A stretch of 64,000 bases of DNA from Anthonomus grandis grandis (lineage: Eukaryota > Arthropoda > Insecta > Coleoptera > Curculionidae). The stretch is from positions 1,178,001-1,242,000 of the forward strand of contig NC_065553.1 of assembly GCF_022605725.1 (NCBI RefSeq), written 5' to 3'. Under the pieces are notes generated by a model, which was given only the letters and a program-made list of their open reading frames with translations, was not told the origin of the DNA and did no database searches. Positions 55,240 through 64,000 of this stretch are shown one piece after another. The translations under genes were made by a program, and so were the position numbers. How positions within the stretch are numbered: the first letter of the stretch is position 1; each line of letters opens with the position of its first letter.

Positions 55240-55395
55240 TAACAAAAAAGTGGCGAATATCCGAGAAGCGAGAAGAGGACAGGGCGGATCGAGCGTGCGC
55301 GACGTTGCCGCGCGTACCGCTTTAGCGTTATTCCTACTGATTTTGGGGGTGTGTTTCGAGGTTCTCCTCGAGACACTCCTGCCCTAAAGGGGATG
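55240..55395. other. CpG-rich island of unknown role
   Basis: A block of 150 bases with many CG dinucleotides (for example GCGTGCGCGACGTTGCCGCG) in otherwise AT-rich DNA. Both strands are open across it (80 and 73 codons); the + frame ends in a hydrophobic run, ALALFLLILGVCFEVLLETL. Could be an exon, a promoter, or a retroelement leader; nothing decides. Confidence 0.25.
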
Positions 55396-56384
55396 TTTAC
55401 CAGATTTTTGTTATGCAGTAACTTAAGAATTATTACGATTAGAAAAATATGTCAAGGATGTGGCAATAACTTGTAGAATTTAAGTGACGGTTATTCGATC
55501 TTAGTCAATAAGGTGTATTTATTTATTTTTTTTAAACTAAAGTTTTTTAACGGTTGAGAGTTTTGTTATTAATGCTATGACAGGATGTTTTAAAATGTTA
55601 TTTTTTTTGTGGTTTTTAGTAATTTGAATAATTGTGGTAAAACACTAGTAAATACTATAGATTTTTAAAAGTTATAATAATAAACTAAGCATTTTTTAGA
55701 CTCTTGATATAAAATATTATTAAATTTACCTTAGTGTCCAGTAAATCATTAAAAGCTCAATTTTATTTTTTTACAAAAGATTTTATTAAAAAAAAATAAA
55801 TATGGCAACATAGCATAAGACTCTGAACTGCATTAAAAGCACTCTTATCAGTTCGAGTTTGACAGGAGTTAGTGATTTTTTACATGTGACCCCTCTATTT
55901 GTGGTTCATCCGATAGAAAATTCAAGAGTGGAATGACTTATTTGAAAAACAAACTTCCATAGAAAACTCACTTTCTTTTTTCAATTTATAAATTGGCGAA
56001 TGCGCCGAGCATATTTCAAATCCCTTAACCCGACGATAAGGTTTTTTTTTTAAAATGGGGAGGATTTATTGTCATTTCCATATATGGTTTTTATATACGA
56101 CAAGTGTAAATATCAATACTTAGTATTATTTTTTTTATTAGAATTACAGAAATCAATACCATAAGCCTCTTTCTCTTTTTTATACTGTATATTGAAGAAC
56201 TTTTCTTTGTTTTCTTCTGCTGAAGCGTTCAGTTTTATTCGTACCAATTCTTAAGAAAATTCATGTAATTTTCAATTTCCTGCTCTGCAAAGCACACATT
56301 TTTCCAAATCACACTACAAAACCAATAACGAGAAAAAAATAGGTTAACAAGAAGTTAAAAAAATATACTATAGTATATTTTTAT
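55396..56384. other. AT-rich, nothing recognised
   Basis: Homopolymer-rich DNA without gene or repeat boundaries. Confidence 0.35.
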
Positions 56385-57060
56385 TTAGACTAATAGCTGC
56401 ATTGTTTTCAAAATATTGCTTGTATTATGCATACATATCAAAACGAAGTTACATTCCTTTTTCCTCCTATAAAATTTTAACAAAACATGATCCCCAATTG
56501 ATGGATTTTCAAAACTTTCTAGATCACAAAACTCATTTTTTCCAAAAAGGTCAACATCAGCAGAACTACTACCACTTCCTTCCTCGTCCTCTGATAATGT
56601 TTCTGGTTTACTCGTTTTTTTGTTTGTATTAATTTTCTGCATTTGGTCTCTTTTTAATTTTCTCTGTTCTTTTTCTTCCTCTTTTTTTCTTTTTTCACTT
56701 TCCTTTTTCCAGCTGTAATATTTCCATGCTTGTGGGTAATAACAGATGGTATTTTTTCCTTACACTTCTTCTTCTTAGTTGATGTGGATGCCTCTGGCCA
56801 AAAAATGACTTTTTTAAAAGGAGTGGGCAATTTTTTTAAAGCATATTTTTTACTCATGCCGTCTGAGTTTTTGCTGATGGTTTTCCTGATGCTCTTTTAT
56901 ATTTTCCTTAATTGACGTCTGCTCATTTTCCCTTTGAGACTCATAATTTGAAATAGAGGGTTTTTATTTTGTAGCAGTCCTTTCGTTAATTTCTGATTTA
57001 TTGTTTTCTTTATTCTTCTCAGACAGTTCTATCTTCAAACCTTTCCAAATGTTATCTCAA
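56385..57060 (-). pseudogene. Probable pogo/Tigger-like transposase C-terminal remnant
   Basis: Minus strand, two frames: KVIFWPEASTSTKKKKCKEK, IPSVITHKHG, Lys/Glu-rich coil, then LSEDEEGSGSSSADVDLFG and PSIGDHVLLKFYRRKKEC. This order (pro-rich start, STKKK, IPSVIT, charged coil, acidic Ser patch, DxVLVKF) is what I associate with C-terminal tails of insect pogo/Tigger-type transposases. Several stops. Together with the N-terminal exon at 61339 on the same strand it may be one element cut by LINEs. Confidence 0.45.
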
Positions 57061-57939
57061 ATGAGGTGTTTTGACTCCAATGTTGGCCCTTTTTTTAAAA
57101 GCAAACTTCAAACATTTCCATAGTTTCCTTAGAAATACGCGCCTGTAAGTTTTTTATGAACTCTTTTAAATTAATCTGTTCGTTAATTTTATTATGGAAA
57201 TGTGTAGTTGGTGTTACCAATGGCGGAGCACTTTTTCCCAATTTTACATTTACATACAAAACAAGATCATTGTAGATGAAATAAAAGAGAAACAATGAAA
57301 CATACAAGTTAAAGAGTCAAGGCAACAAATTTCTTAAACGTCTGCAAAATACTCCTCCACACTATAATATGCTCTAGTTTGCAACATTATCTTCACCTTT
57401 CTAAATAATTTATAAGAGCAATCTTCCAAAGTGACTGTGGAAGGTGGTTAAATATTTTTTTACCATTATAAATAATAGAATTTTGGGTTAAGGTGGTGAG
57501 GGTATTAGTAAATAAGTTTCGATGTAACAAAAAATGGAAACTCGAAAAATTCATCCATTATCCCAAAGATGCTGGTCATACACTTTTATAAAAGGTAAAA
57601 ACACGACATCTACAGCATCACAAATACATTTAAAAAAAAATGTATTTCTAAATTTTATTAAAAAAAAATCAAAGTTAAAAAACAAAACGAATGACTTTAC
57701 TCTGCGGCGGTACAATCAATTCTATAAACTATATTAAGCTTAATTTATAAATATACCAAAACTGCAGCATATAACAATTTTAAGACCGCGAGATAACGAT
57801 TATCAGAACTGTGATTCGGCTTCGCTGGTGGTCGCATGACGTAACAAATATATGTTAAGAACTGTGCGAATATAACAGTTCCGACAAAGAAAATTGTCGG
57901 AAGAGTAAGAATTTTTTCTTTAATAAAATATGGTTATAG

Positions 57940-59430
57940 TCCTGCACTCCCTAAAGTTAAGTCAACACAAATGTCTTAGCGCTCGCTTCTGCAAAACGAA
58001 CAACGAGTCAAGCAAGTAAGCAGGAGCATTGCCCCAAAAAGAGTCAATAAGTTCATAACAAGCCTCTTTGGCTACTGTCATATTTCAATTACTCCGAACT
58101 GTTCTGATTACATGCCAACATATAGCATAGATGTTCAATTTATTTATTAAACCTTAACCTTTTGTCAATAACCAAGCCTGAAAATTTATTAAAAACGGTC
58201 ACTGTAATATTCTGTTATACCCATGCAGACATTATTTATATCACATTTTAAATTTAAAATATGGGTCTTTAAACCATTAACTGATAAAGAGTTACCGTCA
58301 CACCATGTTTTAACCCTGGCCAAATCATGGTTAATTATTTTGCCAAGATAGTGGGAATCAGTGCCACTCCACAGAAGAACAGTGTCATCAGCAAAAGATG
58401 TACACTGGCTAAGTTTCAACACCGAAGGCATTATATTATCATATTTCTTATGTAAATATAGTCATTTACATAAAAAATAAAATTACCGAGCCGTGAGGCA
58501 CTCCTGCTGCAACACTCAATTCCTCTAACTCACAATGAGCAAAACGAACCCTCTGACATCTACCTGATAAAAATGAGCCCAACCATTTTAATATTGGGGC
58601 CCCTGAAGTTATAAAATTCAAGTTTTCGCAGTATTTTTCTGTGTGAGACGCAATCAATGGCTTTTGCCAGATCACAAAACACCACTACCGCTCGGTCACC
58701 ATTGTTAAGGCTTAAGCATATGAAAAAGAGTATCATCAGTATTTTTTGAAAATTGAAAACATAACTGACACCTATTTATTATATTATTACACGGCAGAAA
58801 ATCAATTATCCTTTTCTTAAGTAGTATTTCTGTAACTTTAGGTAATGGTAGCAAAGATATTGGTCTATTTTTTTTCTTTCTGGAATGGCTCTGGGATTCC
58901 AAATGACCAGCATCATTTTTTTAATTTGGTTTTTAATATTTACCGCGCAGGTAAAATTCTTTCTATAATTACTTTTATGATCTCTTTTAGAATAAGTTTC
59001 ATCTTCTCACGCCTTGCTCCATCTAAAATACTGTATAAATACTTATTATTAGGAGATTACATTACATCGAATACAGGTTTTTTTTGCTTTGCATTTTTTA
59101 GGTATTTTTAAATTTTTTCTGTGCACTTTGCATATTAGTCTATAATCAGCTGCAATTTGATCCCCTTGTCTAAAAATTGGAATCACTACTGCTCGTTTTG
59201 ACAGGTCTGGAAATTCACCTCTTAAAACTGATGTGTTTATGCAATGTGTCAGGGCAGATAAAGCTGGTTGAGAAAAATTAGCTAAAACTCTAATTGAAAT
59301 GTCATCCCAACCTGCAGAGTCCCTATTTATAATTTCTCTTAAAACATCCACCTTAGAACATTGAAAGGCTAGTATTAGCATTACCGTGGAACTATGAGCA
59401 GTTTGTTTGCTTGTAATATCTCTGATGAAA
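57940..59430 (-). pseudogene. Decayed LINE, RT region
   Basis: Minus strand motifs in order: DSAGWDDISIRVLANFSQ, RAVVIPIFRQGDQIAADYR (about 59130-59220), RPISLLPLPKVTEILLKKRI (about 58810-58870), SGRCQRVRF, AAGVPHGSV (about 58490), FADDTVLLW (about 58370), and, near 57960-58050, FWGNAPAYLL...LQKRALRHLC. Many stops. The NYRPISLLP motif is split: its two sides are 250 bases apart (58890-59130), so something inserted there. Confidence 0.75.
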
Positions 59431-59763
59431 TGATGCCAAATGCTTATGTAGAAATGGCAAAAAAAACACACTTTATAATATCATAAAAATTTGTCACTTA
59501 TTTGAACAGGCGCAAAATAATACTATTCCTCTTTAATAAAATATGAAGCATTTTTTTCATAACATATGATAAGATACTCTATAAAGAAGCCAACATTCAA
59601 GATTAAATGAATGTAGATAACATCCCTATATTAGAGAAAAAGGCAAAAACATCGCAATGCTGATCGCATTGTTGATTCCACCGACAGAAGTAATATTTAC
59701 CAGTGACGTCGTCAAAAAATATTTTACACCGAGTAAAAAATAATTACATTATAAAAGATAAAT

Positions 59764-60318
59764 CTAAACTAAAGATAAAGCTAGTCTTTGGTGAGTTTTA
59801 CCATGGCTAAACAATCCTATGCGAGATTTGCAAATCCGGCCACAAACATCACACGGAAATTCCTGCAGAGCCGGTCTTTGGGTTCTTCTAGTCGGTTGAG
59901 GAGCAACGGACGTTGCTCTTCTCCATTGGGCACGATTGTTGACTATCTCTTCCCAGTTGTTTTCAATTCCCAATAGCTTTAAATCATCGTGGACGACATC
60001 TTTGAAGCGTTTGTATTGCACCTTCTGTTAGTTCTCCATACAAAAGAGATTTTGGTAAGCGCCGTTCGTCCATTCTGTATACAAGACCCAGCCATCTCAT
60101 TCTTGCCCTTCGTACCATAGTGTCAATATTTATACAGTTTGATCTTTGCAAAACCTCATTATTAGAAACTTTATGAAACCATCTGATTCTCATCATTTGT
60201 CGCAGTTGCCGTTGCTGAAATTGTTCAAGAGCCTTTATATGTCGTCTGTATGGGAATCATGATTCGCAGCCATATAATAGCGTTGGTACAATTATTGCTC
60301 TATATTTGCCGTTTTTAT
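59764..60318 (-). pseudogene. LINE C-terminus with terminal C2H2 zinc finger
   Basis: Minus strand: IIVPTLLYGCES, YRRHIKALEQFQQRQLRQMM, RIRWFHKVSNNEVLQRSN, RARMRWLGLVYRMDERRLPK, a frame change near 60010, RFKDVVHDDLKLLGI, and FPCDVCGRICKSRIGLFSHG then KTH: a CxxC...HxxxH finger that probably binds nucleic acid during integration. 5'-truncated before the RT. Better preserved than the LINE at 58 kb and a different family. Confidence 0.82.
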
Positions 60319-61338
60319 TCTACGTTTATGTCAACGGTTGTCCTTTGATATGATGTTATGTTAATATCGGTTTTCACTTGTGAAAAGATCGGCCTAAATC
60401 GCATTTTTCCCATGGTGCAGCACAAACGGAACCATTCACAAAAACACTGAAATGACTCAACTTTTTTCTTTTTTAACCAAAAACTAAAAAAAAAATCTCT
60501 GAACATCAGAAATGCCGAATTTAAACACAAAGCCGTTTGTCAAGATGACATTTTGCAATATATATGCATTGTTAATAATTTTTTTTGCTTTGAAGGTGTT
60601 ATTATTGCGCCTAGAATAACATATACCTATTTCTACTTTTTATTTTTAATAAGAAATGTAACATCAATATATAGCTGAAATTTTCCTTTTTGAAAATGTG
60701 TGTAAACTTGACAACAGAGAATCAATGAATATGTTTGTAAACAAACCACCCTCCTTGCCCCTGTGCACATGTTGAATTCAAACAAAGTTGTTGTTTACTA
60801 ATTCTAGCCTTTCAATGTTCTAAGAGACACACAATATCTTTAGCCATTACTGGTGTATAAAAAAAATAATTCCCATACGATCCCTGCATAAAGGATATAT
60901 AAGTCGATATAGCGGAATCTATCATACAGAAAAAAATCTCTTTTTTTTTAAATAAGAGAACATTCCAATCCCAGTATTTGACAAACCAAATCAAAGCCCA
61001 AAAACTATTCAAGGTTATCTTTTATGTATTTTTACATGATTCTACAGTGTATTCGCAAAAAAGGTATTCATATATTAACAAATATAAACACATGAAGATT
61101 CAGTATTTACTACTTACGTTTTCAGCTTCTAATTGTTTGGTTTAACAAAAATTGCACTTTTTTTTGCTTGCGTTGTCACGATGAAATCGGCTATTTTGTT
61201 AATAAACATCAATGAGAATGCGTGTGTACGTTTGACTACAGGATTTAATGATTATTTAATTAGGCGGGAATTTCAAATATTGCTTTTAAATTTTTCTTGG
61301 GTAAAAAAAATAATCTATATAAGATTTTTTTTTCTGGT
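60319..61338. other. AT-rich, nothing recognised
   Basis: No exon or repeat boundary seen. Confidence 0.35.
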
Positions 61339-61500
61339 TTAGTTTACCTTACTTCGTTTTTTACGTCGCTCTAAAGTGGTTCGAGGGACACCAAAACTTC
61401 TTGTTGTTCGTAAACACCCCATCTCACCATTGACTACCAATTCTATAGTTTCCGAACTACAGCTTTGCCTATTGGCTTTTCTTTTGTACTTAAACACCAT
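61339..61500 (-). pseudogene. pogo/Tigger-like transposase N-terminal exon (psq-type HTH)
   Basis: Reads MVFKYKRKANRQSCSSETIE, then VNGEMGCLRTTRSFGVPRTT and LERRKKRSK. This is the pipsqueak/CENP-B type helix-turn-helix that starts insect pogo/Tigger transposases (MxRKYKRK...GxMGxxxAAxxFxVPxxTLxRxxK). A donor-like AAG|GTAAAC follows SK, then a stop if unspliced. The DDE core is not seen downstream on this strand; the likely C-terminus is at 56385-57060. DNA-binding exon only, so non-functional here, though a host-domesticated use cannot be excluded. Confidence 0.65.
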
Positions 61501-63780
61501 CTCTATATAACAAAAATATTATTTTATTACTAAAGAATAATAAAACCTAAGGTAGAACAAAACGAGGTGCAACAAGTAGGTACCTACCCCATTTTACTGG
61601 TAATATTTCAAGTTATGTTGTTTACTTTCACAATCCAAGTTTTTTCGTAATAGAAACATTAAAAAAAATATTAGAAAGAGGTCTACTCATGTCAAATATT
61701 TGTACTAATAATAATGCATTAACGTACTTGCATTGAATTATTTTGAACGCTATAAATTACATCATGATATGCCAAATAGCAACAACCACGCGTTGCAAGA
61801 GTATGTATGTAGACTGTCTGTCGGTCAAAATTCCCGTTTTAGGTGCCTACTACCCTGTTTTGCCTACCACATGCCCTATGCCCATTGCCCTATGATACCA
61901 AAAAATAAAGAAAAGCAGGAATTACGTTGAAAATTACAAGAATCTAAATATATTTCATTTAACGCTTAGTCGTTTTAAAATCCTCATAAGTCGCTTATTG
62001 CTATCTTTATCCTCTATTTATTTCTTACGTAAGCAGTTTACTTTACCTACTACCATTCGTCATATCATTACTGTTGTTTACATTTCTCGAATATTGCTTC
62101 ATTATTTGGACCTAAGATGTCGCCCATCCGCCCTTTTGAAACTGTCAGTTTTATGTAAAAAATATTTTACCTAAGTCTATAAGAGGCACAGCAAATTTGA
62201 TAAAAAAAGAGCATTTTTGCGCCCTATAATGATGCGATATTAGTATCAACCATGTTGCCAAATTTAATACCTATTTTTTGAATAATTATTTTTTATACTG
62301 GTCAGCTAACTTTCTTATTTTAATCCCCCTGTACATTTCAAACTAACTATAAATAACTGAATAATAACAATAAAACATCCTGTATCTCCTAAATATTTAC
62401 CGGATAATTCATGCATTTCCCCAAAAAAAAAATTTTGGGCCCTTAGATAGGATATGAAAAATGTTTTCCAATTTCTAAATGTAAAAATTGCGATATACGG
62501 GGAGGGAGGAAGGAACACATCATATAACTTGAAAAAAATCAACCGCCTCCCACCTTCTCTCCTGTATATTTGTTCATAAATAACCTATTGTTAAAAAGTT
62601 GTAAATGTTTTTTGTAGTTGGTAGGAATAAATTATTATTGTAAATGCCTATTGACGTAGTGAGACTGAAATTCTTCAAAAAAATTGTAAAAATGTGGATT
62701 TTCCTCTCACAGTATGCGTCGCTTAAACAACCATATGGTTTCTTTTTTATATTACGTAAGGCAATTGTTATGTATATATATGATGGATATTAGGCAAATT
62801 TTTAAAATAAAAACTATATTGCTCCGCTTCATAGCTTTGGAAATATAAACGTTTTGATTCAATGTTCTTTTCTTGTAATTTCTTTGCACCACCCTTATTT
62901 CGTTAGTTGGTAGAACTGAAATTTTAACCATATTATGTTTATTTTTAGACCCATTTGTGAGGGGATGAGTGAAGACGGCCGGTGTTACATTCTTTATACA
63001 TTCGAGTTACCCCATATGTTCCAAAGTTTTTTCACCTTTTTTATAATTTAATTTTTTAAGTGCAAAAAAACGTATTATTTTTTATGTACCTACTAACTAA
63101 TTTACCTTTTTTACTAAGTTACTCTGTGATAGGAAAGTACCTTTTTAATATATTTTTTTGAATATATTTTAAATTAGGTGCTGCTGAAGCATTATGATGG
63201 AAAATAAATAAGCGGTTTAATTACTTCTTTAATTAAGTAGCAGAAACCACGTTTATTGAAAGGTTTAAGTTCCAGAAATTTATTTTTTGAGATTATTTTT
63301 TTAGTTTGCTAGGCCTAGGCATATGAATCACGTGTAATCCATTATTATTATTTAAACAATTTATGCGTTTATTATATTATATTTTTGTTTAATTTGTGTT
63401 GTTTTTTTTTTAATTTCTGTTTTGTGTGTTAACCCGACTTTTGTTACACATTAAGTGTTACAGCATACCGTATGAAAACATGGTGCCATCACCTCCTGAT
63501 TAATGATAGATCTAAAAGTAATTTTAGCTTAACGATTATCATAATATATAGTCGCATTAGTAGTACCACTACAGGATTTGTTTACACAATATAAAGCCTG
63601 TTGATAGAATGGTTATTTAAATTTTTTAAAGAAATAAACGAGATGATAACAACTATAGATATAACAATAATAATTTTTAAAATGGTATTTTAACTGCAAA
63701 AATGAACTACATATTAAATACAGGTACTACCCTTCACAAATTTTAAAAATTAAAGATATACGTTATTAAAAAATAGGAAT
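61501..63780. other. AT-rich, mostly unrecognised
   Basis: CCCCTGTACATTT at about 62325 and CTCCTGTATATTTG at about 62560 look like MITE end fragments. A pyrimidine tract and TTTTTAG at 62948 precede an open stretch (EGMSEDGRCYILYTFELPHM) that could be an exon, but the phase does not match exon F and no donor is clear. Confidence 0.3.
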
Positions 63781-63799
63781 CACGTGTGTCGCTAGAATC

Positions 63800-63950
63800 T
63801 CTGCATATCTGTTAATTATATGCCAAGAATATTGCTTTTGTATATACGATATTTGGCATATCCGTGGGATATTCCAGGCATATTGCATTATTTTTATCAA
63901 ATGAGATATAGGTGGCATATTTCACGGATATTGGGTGCCATCTGGGTAGG
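63800..63950. repeat. Periodic GGCATAT / GGATATT repeat
   Basis: Words GGCATATCCGTGGGATATTC, CAGGCATATTGC, GTGGCATATTTC and ACGGATATTGG alternate at short intervals. Low-level degenerate repeat, perhaps a fragment of a dispersed element. Confidence 0.35.
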
Positions 63951-64000
63951 TGTCGCTTTACAATTTTTGAGATTTTCCTGCAAACAGTCATTTTTAATAC

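Noticed and set aside
62949..63050. Possible host exon after TTTTTAG
   Set aside because: Phase does not match exon F, no donor is visible and the frame ends in a poly-T tract.
1..64000. tRNA or rRNA genes
   Set aside because: No cloverleaf A/B-box pair or rRNA core sequence was noticed by eye; a dedicated search could still find a degenerate one.

Overview
This window looks like AT-rich insect nuclear DNA; a beetle is my guess, from the mix of mobile elements rather than any diagnostic gene. It has GT-AG introns, a polyadenylation signal, spliced transposon genes and almost no long open frames outside mobile elements. I saw no rRNA, tRNA, CRISPR or bacterial-type operon.

A single host gene appears to run along the + strand. 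Six or seven small exons can be placed by splice sites and reading phase: 669-722, 962-1033, 1148-1195, 22250-22436, 25736-25947 and 29654-29751. A competing 3'-terminal exon lies at 7010-7644, followed by AATAAA at 7773. All junction phases agree. The encoded segment is low complexity (Ser/Thr/Pro, His runs, an SH3-ligand-like Pro motif), like a cytoplasmic or linker region of a larger protein. I cannot name the gene. The start and probably the real end lie outside the window.

The introns are packed with mobile elements, several nested three deep. 2.4-5.9 kb: a decayed and a fairly complete DD41D-type mariner-like element. 11.7-17.0 kb: a Penelope-like element split by a Tc1 element, itself split by a non-LTR retrotransposon. 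17.5-25.1 kb: inverted-repeat elements and two tandem arrays with a unit of about 175 bp. 26.1-29.4 kb: LINE, Ty3/gypsy and piggyBac-like fragments. 30.6-41.0 kb: a degenerate satellite interrupted by a DD41D element and a Tc1 element. 42.5-48.1 kb: a DD41D element split by a Crypton tyrosine-recombinase element, itself split by another DD41D element. 48.2-48.6 kb: a small inverted-repeat element with hammerhead-like motifs. 48.7-53.4 kb: a very young Ty1/copia element. 53.6-54.9 kb: a hAT deletion derivative with a BED-finger exon. 56.4-61.5 kb: pieces of a pogo/Tigger-like transposase and two LINE remnants.

The most striking signal is the build of three DD41D elements. Each is a set of concentric terminal-inverted-repeat shells with TACAGGG ends, and each inner shell sits on a TA at the centre of a near-perfect palindrome formed by the outer shell. 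This could reflect repeated insertion into palindrome centres, or outward growth of inverted flanks.
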